Assembly: GCA_963718775.1 (NCBI GenBank)
Contig: OY970377.1
Coordinates: 496,001-560,000, forward strand
Reading direction: 5' to 3'
DNA length: 64,000 nt
Source: VRUE01 sp963718775
GTDB taxonomy: Bacteria; Actinomycetota; Thermoleophilia; Solirubrobacterales; 70-9
In this document: positions 1-8,416 of the stretch, piece after piece
Position numbering within the stretch: position 1 is the first letter of the stretch
Layout of the letters: each line of letters opens with the position of its first letter
Notes under the pieces: model-generated
Seen by the model: only the letters and a program-made list of their open reading frames with translations
Told to the model about the DNA's origin: nothing
The model's database searches: none
Made by a program: the position numbers and the translations under genes

Positions 1-469
1 GCTCCAGCGTGGCCGCCAGCAGCCCGATGCCCAACCCGCGACCTCGGTGGTCGGGGTTGGTCGCGAGCAGGCTGAGGTAATAGTGAGGCTCCGCCGTGGG
101 ATGGGCGGCTTCGAAGCGCTCGAACGTCTCCAGCACCCTGCCTGCCCCGTCCCCGAGCAGCTCCGCCAGCAGGCTCTCCAAGCGCTCCTCGTCCTCGGGC
201 CGCAGCTCGGGCTTTCCCGGCGGGATCCAGAGGGCGACCGCCGCGCAGCCCCCGGTGAGCCAGGCGGATTCGTAGCCGACGGCCGCTTTCGCCACCAGCT
301 CCCAGACGGCCCGGTGCTGCTCGAGCCGCCGCTCGGGATCGGGGAACGCCCAGCTCCAGACCGGGTCGGCGTAGAACGCTCGCGCCAGGGTCTCGACCGC
401 AGCGGGGATCTCGGCGCGGGTCGCCAGCCTCGCTTCCACGGGGGCTCGGCGGTCCGACGGCTCCGTCAT
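1..469 (-). CDS. GNAT family N-acetyltransferase (3' end cut by window edge)
   Basis: The minus-strand frame starts at the ATG at 469 and runs off the window at base 1, giving about 156 residues. The last visible segment carries the GNAT acetyl-CoA loop (ATNPDHRGRGLGIGLL), preceded by the strand YYLSLL typical of the fold. An N-terminal stretch around EARLATRAEIPAAVETLAR also fits the start of a GNAT domain. The gene begins 2 bases after the gcvPB stop, so it is probably the last gene of the glycine cleavage operon. The acetyl acceptor cannot be told from sequence. No plus-strand alternative here looks like a protein. Confidence 0.75.
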   Translation of the reverse strand, partial: MTEPSDRRAPVEARLATRAEIPAAVETLARAFYADPVWSWAFPDPERRLEQHRAVWELVAKAAVGYESAWLTGGCAAVALWIPPGKPELRPEDEERLESLLAELLGDGAGRVLETFERFEAAHPTAEPHYYLSLLATNPDHRGRGLGIGLLAATLE

Positions 470-471
470 GG

Positions 472-1988
472 CTAGAGCGGCTGACGCACGACCGGCTTGC
501 GGGTCGCCTTGACCTCGTCGAGGCGGCGGACCGGGGTCGTGTAGGGCGCCTGCTTGGCCATCTCGGGGTCGCTCCTCGGCCTCGGCGAGGATCTGCTCGA
601 TCGCGTCGGCGAAGGCGTCGAGGCTCTCCTTGGTCTCGGTCTCGGTCGGCTCGATCATCAGCGCCTCCTCGACGAGCAGCGGGAAGTAGACGGTCGGCGG
701 GTGGAAGCCGAAGTCGAGCAGGCGCTTGGCGAGGTCGAGGGTGGCGAGCCCGAGCTCCCTCTTCATCGGCTTGCCGGAGAGGACGAACTCGTGCATGCAG
801 TGGCGGTCGAAGGCGACCGGCAGGCGCTCGCCGGCGCGGCCCTCGGCGAGCCGCGCCTTCAGGTAGTTGGCGTTCAGCACCGCGGTCTCGGAGGCCTCGG
901 CGAGGCCGTCGGCGCCGAGGCTGAGGATGTAGGCGTAGGAGCGGACGAAGACGCCGAAGTTGCCCTGGAAGCCGCGCAGGCGGCCGATCGACTTGGGCCG
1001 CTCGAGGTCGAGGTCGAAGACCGGGCCGCCGCCGTTGTCGCTCTCGCGGCGCACGACCTGCGGGCGCGGCAGGAAGGGCTCGATCCGCTCGGAGACGGCG
1101 ATCGGCCCGGCGCCCGGGCCCGCCGCCGCCGTGCGGCTGGCTGAACGACTTGTGCAGGTTGACGTGGACGATGTCGAAGCCCATGTCGCCGGGCCGCGAG
1201 TGGCCCATCACCGCGTTGAGGTTGGCGCCGTCGTAGTAGAGCGTGCCGCCGGCCTCGTGGATCAGCGCGGCGATCTCGGCGATGTTCTCGTCGAAGAGGC
1301 CGAGCGTGTTGGGGTTGGTCAGCATCAGGCAGGCGACCGTCGCTCGTCGATCTTCGCCCGCAGGTCGTCCATCTCGACCCCGCCGCGCTCGTCGGTCGCG
1401 ACCTTGACGACCTCGTAGCCGGCCATCGTCACCGAGGCGGGGTTGGTGCCGTGCGAGGTGTCGGGGGCGAGCACCTTGCGTGCGCTCTTCGCCGCGGTCG
1501 GCGTGGAAGGCGCGGGTGAGCAGCAGGCCGGCGAGCTCGCCGTGCGAGCCCGCCGAGGGCTGCAGGCTGACGTGGGGCAGGCCGCAGATCTCGCCGAGCG
1601 ACTCCTGCAGCAGCCACATCAGCTCCAGCGCGCCCTGGGCCCGCTGCGGGTCCTGGGCGGGGTGCAGACGGGCGTGGCCGGGCAGCGCCGCGACCCGCTC
1701 GTTGAGCCGCGGGTTGTGCTTCATCGTGCAGGAGCCGAGCGGGTAGAAGCCGCTGTCGAGGTCGAAGTTGCGCCGCGAGAGCTGGTTGTAGTGGCGGACG
1801 ATCTCGGGCTCGGCGACCTCGGGCAGGCGCGGCGGCTCGGCGCGCAGGAGCTCGGCCGGGATCAGCTCCTCGAGCGGCGTCTCGGGGACTTCGGCGGCGG
1901 GCAGGACGGCGGCGCGCCGTCCCGGCTTCGACTTCTCGTAGATCGTCGTCGCCCGTTCGCGCTGCATCGGTGTCTCCGCGGTCGGCAT
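472..1988 (-). CDS. gcvPB: Glycine dehydrogenase (decarboxylating) subunit 2, with about four frameshifts
   Basis: GcvPB is the PLP-binding half of the split P-protein, which decarboxylates glycine and passes the aminomethyl group to lipoyl-GcvH. Pieced together across frames the product contains the PLP lysine region (VNLHKSFSQPHGGGGPG), VSLQPSAGSHGE and the C-terminal family segment EEALMIEPTETET. The ATG at 1988 follows an AAGGAG ribosome site. Reading requires one-base corrections near 573, 1119, 1340 and 1479, so no single long frame exists. The errors sit in GC palindromes or short runs. The length after correction (about 500 residues) is normal. It follows gcvPA directly, as expected for a heterodimer. 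I take the gene as functional with sequencing indels, though a true pseudogene cannot be excluded. Confidence 0.85.
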
Positions 1989-2017
1989 CAGCAGGCTCCT
2001 TGGGCGCGTTAGTCGCT

Positions 2018-3391
2018 CTATTTGCGACTGATGCGCCACGCTCGGCGGCGACCGCCGCGCCGAGGGCCTCGGCGAGCTCGTCGATCTGGGCGCGAGTGCG
2101 GCGCTCGGTGATCGCGACCAGCAGGCCGTCCTCGTGCTCGGGGTAGTCGCGGCCGAGCGGGTAGCCGGCGGCGATGCCGCGCTCGGCGCAGCGCTCCAGC
2201 ACGCGGTCGACCGGGGCGTCGAGGCGGACGGCGAACTCGCGCGCGACCGGCGCCTCGTGCAGCAGCTCGACCCCGTCGACCGCGGCCAGCCGCTCGCGGG
2301 CGTAGGCGGTGCGCCGGACGAGCAGCTCGCCGAGCTCGCGGAAGCCCTCGCGGCCGAGCCAGGCGAGGTGGATCATCGCCGCCAGCGCGTTGAGCGCCTG
2401 GGCGGTGCAGATGTTGTGGGTCGCCTTCTCGCGGCGGATGTGCTGCTCGCGCGTCTGCAGGGCGAGGACGAAGCCGCGGCGTCCGTCGACGTCGTCGGTC
2501 TCGCCGGCGATCCGGCCCGGCATGCGGCGGATCAGCTCCTCGCTGGCGCAGAAGAAGCCGAACGAGGGGCCGCCGAAGTCGAGCCGGTTGCCGAGCGGCT
2601 GGCCCTCGCCGAGGGCGATGTCGGCGCCCTGCTCGCCCGGCGGCTTGAGGACGCCGAGCGTCATCGGGTCGACGGCGACGACCAGCAGCGCGCCGTGCTC
2701 CTTCGCCGTCGCCCCGAGCGCCTCGACGTCCTCGACCGCGCCGAGGAAGTTGGGGCTCTGCAGGAAGACCGCCGCGGTCTCGCCGTCGACCGCGGCGGCG
2801 AGCGCCTCGGCATCGGTCTCGCCGTCGCGCAATCCCGACCTCGACCACCTCGGCGCCGTAGCCGACCGCGTAGGTCGCGAGCGTCTCGCGGCTGTGCGGG
2901 TGCACGCCGCGGGAGACGACGAAGCGGCGGCGCTTGGTCGCGCCCATCGCCAGGTAGCCGGCCGAGGCGACCGAGGAGGGCCCCTCGTAGAGGCCGGCGT
3001 TGGAGACCGGCAGCCCGGTCAGCTCCGACATCGCGGTCTGGAACTCGAACATCACCTGCAGGCCGCCCTGGGAGATCTCCGGCTGGTAGGGCGTGTAGGG
3101 GGTGAGGAACTCGGAGCGCTGGGTGATCGCGTCGACGATCGCCGGCACGTAGTGGTCGTACATCCCCGCGCCGACGAAGCAGACCTGCTCTTCGGCGTCG
3201 GCGTTGCGGGCGGCCAGCGCCGCCAGCCGCTCGAAGACCTCGGCCTCGCTCATCCCCGCCGGCAGCTCCAGCGGGCGGCCGAGCCGCAGCGGCTCGGGGA
3301 TCTGCTCGAAGAGCTCGGCGGTCGAGTCGACGCCGATCGCGGCGAGCATCTCGGCCCGGTCGGCGTCGGTGGCTGAGGTGTAGCGCGTCAC
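2018..3391 (-). CDS. gcvPA: Glycine dehydrogenase (decarboxylating) subunit 1, frameshifted
   Basis: This is the partner half of the glycine decarboxylase P-protein. The N-terminal frame from the ATG at 3391 shows family segments such as VCFVGAGMYDHYVPAI, FLTPYTPYQPEISQGG and MSELTGLPVSNAGLYEG. Near 2830, in GGTCGGGATTGCGC, the coding frame moves by one base and continues as RDGETDAEALAAAV, VFLQSPNFLGAVEDV and KATHNICTAQALNALAA. Removing one base restores a continuous protein. The C-terminus near 2020-2045 also needs a small frame change to reach the TAG at 2018; otherwise the frame reads into gcvPB. The gene lies between gcvH and gcvPB in one operon. Confidence 0.87.
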   Translation of the reverse strand: MTRYTSATDADRAEMLAAIGVDSTAELFEQIPEPLRLGRPLELPAGMSEAEVFERLAALAARNADAEEQVCFVGAGMYDHYVPAIVDAITQRSEFLTPYTPYQPEISQGGLQVMFEFQTAMSELTGLPVSNAGLYEGPSSVASAGYLAMGATKRRRFVVSRGVHPHSRETLATYAVGYGAEVVEVGIARRRDRCRGARRRGRRRDRGGLPAEPQLPRRGRGRRGARGDGEGARRAAGRRRRPDDARRPQAAGRAGRRHRPRRGPAARQPARLRRPLVRLLLRQRGADPPHAGPDRRRDRRRRRTPRLRPRPADARAAHPPREGDPQHLHRPGAQRAGGDDPPRLARPRGLPRARRAARPAHRLRPRAAGRGRRGRAAARGAGRARVRRPPRRPGRPRAGALRRARHRRRLPARPRLPRARGRPAGRDHRAPHSRPDRRARRGPRRGGRRRAWRISRK

Positions 3392-3427
3392 GCGCTGAAG
3401 GCTACGGAAGCGAGAGGCCGGGGCTTC

Positions 3428-3830
3428 TCAGCTGTTTTCCAGCAGCTTGCGGTATTCGTCGGCGCCGAGCAGCGCCCCGCGCTCCTCCGGAGTGGCTCAG
3501 CTTGACCTTGACCAGCCAGCCCTCGCCGTAGGGGTCCTCGTTGATCTTCTCCGGCGTGTCCTCGAGCGAGTCGTTGACCTCGACGATCTCACCCGACATC
3601 GGCGCGATCACGTCGGAGACCGCCTTGACCGACTCGACCTCGGCGTAGGAGGCGTCTTTGGAGATCGTCGCGCCGACCTCGGGCGGGTCGTAGAAGACGA
3701 CCTCGCCGAGGCTGTCCTGGGCGTACCAGGTGATTCCGAAGACGGCGTGATCGTCCCCCTCGAGCCGGGCCCAGTCGTGCTGGTCGTGGTAGAGCAGCTC
3801 ATCGGGATAGTGCGCGTCGGCCAAGGTCAT
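3428..3830 (-). CDS. gcvH: Glycine cleavage system H protein, one frameshift
   Basis: GcvH is the lipoyl carrier that shuttles the aminomethyl group between P-protein and T-protein. The lipoylation motif is plain: DASYAEVESVKAVSDV, with Lys in ESVKA. The N-terminus (HDWARLEGDDHAVFGIT) and the GWLVKVKLS strand match the family. One extra base near 3490 hides the true C-terminus, which reads EERGALLGADEYRKLLENS and stops at 3428. The start at ATG 3830 is in the same frame as the upstream gcvT, and no stop separates the two in the sequence as given. The corrected product is about 134 residues, normal for GcvH. Confidence 0.88.
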
Positions 3831-4949
3831 CTCGCTTTCGCGGTAGAGGGGCTTGGAAGCTATCCGGGCGGGGCGATGCTTGCCGCGCACGTCGATCTCG
3901 ACCTCGGTGCCCGGCTCGGCGAGGTCGGCGCGCACGTAGGCCATGCCGATGCCGATCTCCAGCGAGGGCGAGAAGGTGCCCGAGGTGACGACGCCGACCG
4001 GCTCGCCGCCGGCCAGCACCGGGTTGCCCTGTCGCGGGATGCCGGCGCCCTCGATCTCGAACGGCGCCAGCTTCTCGGCGGTGCCGTCGCGACGCGCGCG
4101 CGGCGATCGCCTCGGCGCCGACGAAGCCGGTCTGCCTCCTTGCAGCACCAGCCGAGCCCGGCCTCGATCGGGTTGCGCTCGGGCGTCAGGTCGTTGCCGT
4201 GCAGGTGGAAGCAGACCTCGAGCCGCAGCGTGTCGCGGGCGCCGAGCCCGCAGGGGACGACGCCGGCGTCGAGCAGCTCGGCCCAGATCGGCGGCGCCAC
4301 CTCGGGGTCGATCAGCAGCTCGACCCCGTCCTCGCCGGTGTAGCCGGTGCCGCAGACCAGCGCCGGGCGGTTGCCGATCCGCGCCGTCGCGACGCGCATC
4401 CGCGGCGGCAGGTCGAGCCCGAGGGTGCGAGCGACGATCGCCGCGGGCGTGCGGCCCCTGCACGGCGAGCATCGCGTAGCGGTCGGCGACGTCGCGCACC
4501 GCGACGTCGAAGCCGCGGCTCCAGCGACCCAGCCAGGCGAGGTCGGCCTCGTGGTTGGCCGAGTTGGTGACGATCAGGTAGCGGTCGCCGCCGAGCCGGT
4601 AGGCGAAGAGGTCGTCGAGCACGCCGCCCTGCTCGTCGCAGAGGCAGGAGTACTGGGCGCCGCCGATGCCGATCGCGGCGACGTCGTTGGAGAGCACCCG
4701 CTGCAGGAAGGCGAGCGCTCCCGGCCCCTCGACCTCGACCTCGACCTCGCCCATGTGCGAGACGTCGAACATCCCGGCGTGGGTGCGCACCGCCGCGTGC
4801 TCCTCGCGGATCCCCTCGTAGGTGACCGGCATCTCCCAGCCCGCGAAGGGAACGATCTTCGCGCCGAGCTCGACATGCCGCTCGTAGAGAGGTGTGCGCC
4901 GCAGCGCCTGGTCAGCCACGCGCGGCAGCGTATTGGAGAGCTGTGGCAA
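3831..4949 (-). CDS. gcvT: Aminomethyltransferase (T protein), three frameshifts
   Basis: GcvT transfers the C1 unit from aminomethyl-GcvH to tetrahydrofolate and releases ammonia. Recognisable pieces are RRTPLYERHVELGAKIVPF, AGMFDVSHMGEVEV, CGTGYTGEDGVELLI, a GLGW-type segment and PVGVVTSGTFSPSLEIGIGM. Three one-base insertions near 4105, 4128 and 4457 take the reading out of frame and back; because there are three, the ends share a frame. The start may be the ATG at 4949 or the GTG at 4919, the latter nearer the usual family start. It is first in the gcv operon and diverges from the GNAT gene at 4964. No stop codon is visible before gcvH. Confidence 0.87.
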
Positions 4950-4963
4950 GCTCAGCCACGCAG

Positions 4964-5437
4964 ATGGCCGAGACCCCCAGCAGCGAGATCCGCCGGGCCG
5001 GCGCAGACGACGCCGCCAGCGTCGCCCAACTCCTGCACGACTTCAACAGCGAATACGAAGACTTCACCCCGGGAGTCCCCACCCTGACCGAACGCCTCGC
5101 GGAACTGCTCGCCAAAGACGAGATCATCGCCTTCCTTGCCGGCGACCCAGCAAAGGGATTCGCGCTCCTCCGCATCCGCTCGTCCCTATGGGCAAAGGCC
5201 AACGACGCCTACCTGGAAGAGCTCTACGTAGTCCCCGGCCGCCGCGGCAAAGGCATCGGCGGCGCCCTCCTCGACACCGCAATCGAAGTGGCCCGCGAAC
5301 TGAGCGCCAACCACTTCGAGCTGACCACAGGAGAAGACGACACCGCAGCCCGCGCCCTCTACGAGAGCCGCAACCTCACGAATCGAGAAGGAACCCCCGA
5401 CGGCCCCCGCATGCTCTATTACGAGATCGACCTCTAA
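4964..5437 (+). CDS. GNAT family N-acetyltransferase
   Basis: A 157-residue acetyltransferase with the classical GNAT layout. It opens with SSEIRRAGADDAASVAQLL, has the beta4 strand AYLEELYVVPGRRGKGIGGALL containing the acetyl-CoA pyrophosphate loop (RRGKGIGG), and ends with ARALYESRNLTNREG. The ATG at 4964 is preferred over a start at 4892 because the extra upstream residues would overlap the divergent gcvT start and lack family similarity. It is transcribed away from gcvT and converges on ftsZ, with inverted repeats between. The substrate is unknown; small-molecule or peptide amines are both possible. Confidence 0.85.
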   Translation: MAETPSSEIRRAGADDAASVAQLLHDFNSEYEDFTPGVPTLTERLAELLAKDEIIAFLAGDPAKGFALLRIRSSLWAKANDAYLEELYVVPGRRGKGIGGALLDTAIEVARELSANHFELTTGEDDTAARALYESRNLTNREGTPDGPRMLYYEIDL

Positions 5438-5457
5438 AGCCTGGATCGAGGAGAGCA

Positions 5458-5620
5458 GGATCGTCTGATGTCCCTCCGGCAGAGGCTCTGAGACCACGCC
5501 TCGAACCCCCGCCACGCCCAGCTGCGCAACGGCCTCTGATGGAGGGACATCAGACGATCCCTCCCCGCCGGACCTGCTGCGCAACGGCCTCAGAGGGAGG
5601 GGCACCCGTTGGCGCCCCTC
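5458..5620. repeat. Long inverted repeat plus second hairpin between convergent genes
   Basis: A perfect 20-bp inverted repeat occupies 5458-5477 and 5541-5560 (core of arm: CGTCTGATGTCCCTCC), with inner arms CAGAGGC/GCCTCTG. A second hairpin follows at 5597-5603/5614-5620 (GAGGGGC/GCCCCTC). Both share the phrase CTGCGCAACGGCCTC, at about 5522 and 5578, so this looks like two related units side by side. The site lies between the convergent GNAT gene and ftsZ, where it could stop transcription from both sides, although neither hairpin has a T-tract. Confidence 0.7.
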
Positions 5621-5632
5621 ACCCCACCCGGA

Positions 5633-6713
5633 CTATTCCTTGAGGAACCCCGGCACGTCGATGTCGTCATCACTGACACGCAATTTCCGGATGTCGGTGT
5701 CCTCCGCCGAGATTCGCGGTTTGGCACTCATAACGCCGCCGCACCCGCTGCGGCGATCGCGCCAGAAGCTCGAACCCCTCGAACCCGGTGGCGATGACCG
5801 TCACCCGCACCTCGTCCTTCATCGACTGGTCGACGACGGAGCCGAAGATGATGTTGGCGTTGTCGTCGGCCTCGGCCTGGACCAGCTGGGCCGCCTCGTT
5901 GACCTCGAAGAGGCCGAGGTCCTCGGGGCCGGTGATGTTGAGCAGCATCCCGGTCGCGCCCTTGATCGACTCCTCGATCAGCGGCGAGGTGATCGCCGCC
6001 TTGGCGGCGTCGAGGGCGCGGGCCTCGCCGGAGGCGGAGCCGACGCCCATCAGCGCCGAGCCGGCGTCGCGCATGATCGTGCGCACGTCGGCGAAGTCGA
6101 GGTTGATCAGGCCGGGGATCGTGATCAGGTCGGTGATGCCCTGCACGCCCTGGCGCAAGATGTCGTCGGCCTGACGGAACGCCTCCAGAACGCTGGTGCG
6201 CCGCTCGACCGCCTGCAGCAGCTTCTCGTTGGGGACGATGATCAGGGTGTCGACGTTGTTGCGCAGCTTCTCGATCCCCTCGAGCGCCTGCTGCATACGT
6301 CGTTTGCCCTCGAACTCAAAAGGCTTTGTTACGGCGCCGACCGTCAGCGCGCCGATCTCTTCCTTGGCGATCTCGGCGATCACCGGCGCCGAGCCGGTGC
6401 CGGTGCCGCCACCCTCGCCGGCGGTGACGAAGACCATGTCGGCGCCCTTGAGCGCCTCCTTGATCTCGTCGCGACTCTCCGCCGCCGCGCCAGCCCCGAC
6501 CTCGGGGTTGCCGCCGGCGCCGAGGCCGCGGGTCAGCTCCTGCCCGATCGAGAGCTTGATGTCGGCGTCACACGCCTGCAGCGCCTGAGCATCCGTGTTG
6601 ACGGCGACGAACTCGACGCCGCGAATGCCGGCATCGACCATGCGACTGACGGCGTTAGTACCGCCGCCGCCGGCGCCGACCACCTTGATCACCGCTAGGT
6701 ATGTGGATTCCAT
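5633..6713 (-). CDS. ftsZ: Cell division protein FtsZ, frameshifted near C-terminus
   Basis: FtsZ is the tubulin-like GTPase that forms the division ring. The N-terminus VIKVVGAGGGGTNAVSRM, the G-box GEGGGTGTGSAPVIAEIA and the T7 region NLDFADVRTIM are intact. The continuous frame ends in unrelated residues near 5670. Adding one base near 5780 (GAG-CTTCTGG) and one near 5740 (GTTATGAG) restores an alanine-rich linker followed by KPRISAEDTDIRKLRV and the conserved FtsZ tail DDDIDVPGFLKE, with a TAG at 5633. That tail binds FtsA, SepF and other partners, so the native gene almost certainly contains it. ftsZ lies downstream of ftsQ but has its own consensus promoter at 6862-6890. Confidence 0.95.
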
Positions 6714-6730
6714 CTCCCGATTTCTCCAAG

Positions 6731-6777
6731 CCCAGTCCCGGTTGGGGCTGGATATGTCCCGGTCCGCCAGGACTGGG
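6731..6777 (-). promoter_or_regulatory. Inverted repeat in the ftsZ 5' leader
   Basis: CCCAGTCC at 6731-6738 and GGACTGGG at 6770-6777 form an 8-bp stem around a 31-base loop, ending 18 bases before the ftsZ start codon. It lies in the predicted untranslated leader, so it could influence ftsZ translation. A smaller hairpin, CCGTG/CACGG, lies further upstream near 6837-6850. No regulatory family is recognised. Confidence 0.4.
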
Positions 6778-6861
6778 TGTTGAGTTGAGCCTTCGTTCCG
6801 TCCGAAGCTACAGCAATGCTTAAGGGTTCAAGGGTACCGTGTAACCACGGAAATTGCGCTC

Positions 6862-6890
6862 AACGTAGGGCATTTCGGGGGGACTGTCAA
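6862..6890 (-). promoter_or_regulatory. Housekeeping-sigma promoter for ftsZ
   Basis: On the minus strand a perfect -35 TTGACA (6885-6890) is followed after exactly 17 bases by TACGTT (6862-6867). This gives a leader of roughly 140 bases before the ftsZ start at 6713. The stretch 6714-6970 between ftsQ and ftsZ otherwise holds only small hairpins. Confidence 0.75.
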
Positions 6891-6970
6891 ACGGCCGGGT
6901 GGCATCCTGCAAGGCCAATGTCTCAAGTGTTAGTTGAGGGTTTGTCTAACCTCACCCTCTGGTCGAGGGT

Positions 6971-7504
6971 TCAGGGGATCGGCGGAAGCGCATGCCCAGA
7001 GCCATGTGTCGCGGGGCGGTTCGGAGCGTGCAGGTCTACATAATCGGCCGCGGTCAGCGTGGGATCGGCTAGCACCGCCGCGGCAGCTCGCCACTTGCGA
7101 TCGGCCTGGGTGGCGTCGCCGAAGCGCAGTTCGATGCCCGAGGTGAGGTTGACGTCCACCCCGCTTTCGCCGTAGTAGCTGCCTTCGATGTAGGGACGCA
7201 GCTGCTCCGGCGCGGCGCCGAGAACCAGCGCCTGTTCCAGGACCGGGCCCTGCAGACGGGGCCCTTTGGGCGGCGCTTCCAGCGGCAGCCTGGGCAGGCT
7301 GCCGTCCTCGGGCGGCGGCAGCCAGGCGAGGATCGTGCCGTCGGCGGCGACCGCGAGAGCGCTGGACCCGCTGCCGATCATCGCCGTCGGCTGGCTCGAG
7401 ACCAGGTGCGGTTCGACCGACTCGTCGCCAAAGAGCCTCTGGGAGACGAAAGCGACGAGGATCACCGTGAGGATCACGATCACTCCTCGGTACAGCCGCC
7501 TCAC
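6971..7504 (-). CDS. ftsQ: Short FtsQ-like division protein lacking an obvious POTRA domain
   Basis: A 177-residue product with a single N-terminal membrane segment (GVIVILTVILVAFVSQRLF) and an extracytoplasmic part resembling the FtsQ beta domain: an ADGTILAWLPP strand, ALVLGAAPEQLRPYIEG, GVDVNLTSGIELRFGDA and a late AADYVDLHAPNRP. In the family, FtsQ bridges FtsB/FtsL and FtsK/FtsW at the septum. The usual POTRA domain between membrane segment and beta domain is missing or reduced to about 25 residues. The GTG at 7504 overlaps the murB stop (GTGA). Position between murB and ftsZ supports the call. Confidence 0.75.
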   Translation of the reverse strand: MRRLYRGVIVILTVILVAFVSQRLFGDESVEPHLVSSQPTAMIGSGSSALAVAADGTILAWLPPPEDGSLPRLPLEAPPKGPRLQGPVLEQALVLGAAPEQLRPYIEGSYYGESGVDVNLTSGIELRFGDATQADRKWRAAAAVLADPTLTAADYVDLHAPNRPATHGSGHALPPIP

Positions 7505-8416
7505 AGCTCCCAACCCCCGGGCCAGCGGATGTCGCCCAGCATCTGAACCTCCGGCTCGAGGACGACCCCGAAGCGCTCGTGCACACGGCGGCGTCCCTCG
7601 GCCATCAGCTCCAACACATCCGTCGTCGTCGCGTGCCCGGTGTTCTCGATGAAGTTGGCGTGCTTCTCCGCGAAGCGGGCTTCCCCCCGGCTGGAGGCCG
7701 CGGCAGCCAGCCGCCTCAAGCAGCTGGCCGGCGCTGCGCCCCTCGGCGCGCTCGTCCTCGGGGTTCTTGAAGGTCGAGCCGAAGGTCTTGATCCCGGAGG
7801 GCTGCGCCTCGCGCCGCTTGCCGCGCATCTCGTTCAGGCGGACGCGGATCGCCGCGGGGTCATCGGGGCGCAGGCTGAAGGCGACACGCGAGACGACCTC
7901 GTCGGCGGCCAGGTTGGAGCTGCGATAGCCAAAGCCCAGCGCATCCGGCTTGCGGCGCTCGCGACCGGTCGCCGTGAAGACGTCAACCCACTCCAGCACC
8001 TCGGCGAGCTGGCCCCCGTAGGCGTTGGCGTTCATCCTCACGGCGCCGCCGGCCGTACCCGGGATGTTGACGCCGAATTCGATCCCGGCGAGGCCCCAGC
8101 CGGCGGCCTTCGCCGAAGCCGAGGGAAAGCGCGCGCCACCGCCGCAGACCACCCCCTCGCCCACACGCTCGATCGTCGCGAGCTCGCGGTCGAGCTTGAG
8201 CGCCAGACCGCGGAAGCCCGAATCGGCGACGAGCAAGTTGGAGCCCGAACCGATCACGCCGAGGGCGTGGCCCTCTTCCGCGGCCCAGGCCAGCACTGCG
8301 AGCAGCTCGCCCTCGTTGCCGGGCCGGGCAAAGAAGTCGGCGTTCCCTCCCGTGCGCACCGTGGTTAGCCGGGCGAGGGGGAAGTCGTTTTGCACTGCCG
8401 CCGGCTGGGGCCTCAC
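7501..8416 (-). CDS. murB: UDP-N-acetylenolpyruvoylglucosamine reductase, one frameshift
   Basis: MurB is the FAD enzyme that reduces UDP-GlcNAc-enolpyruvate to UDP-MurNAc in the cytoplasm. The FAD-binding signatures are TTVRTGGNADFFARP, IGSGSNLLVADSGF and GVNIPGTAGGAVRMNANAYG; the catalytic region YRSSNLAADEVV is present. In a six-G run near 7685 the frame shifts by one base, and the rest (ARFAEKHANFIENTGHAT and a C-terminal LGDIRWPGGWEL) is in another frame, ending at 7501. The corrected length of about 305 is normal. The start GTG at 8416 overlaps the murC stop. Confidence 0.9.

Noticed and set aside
4919..4964. Glycine riboswitch upstream of gcvT
   Set aside because: The divergent GNAT start leaves no room for an aptamer, and no conserved glycine-aptamer sequence is visible.
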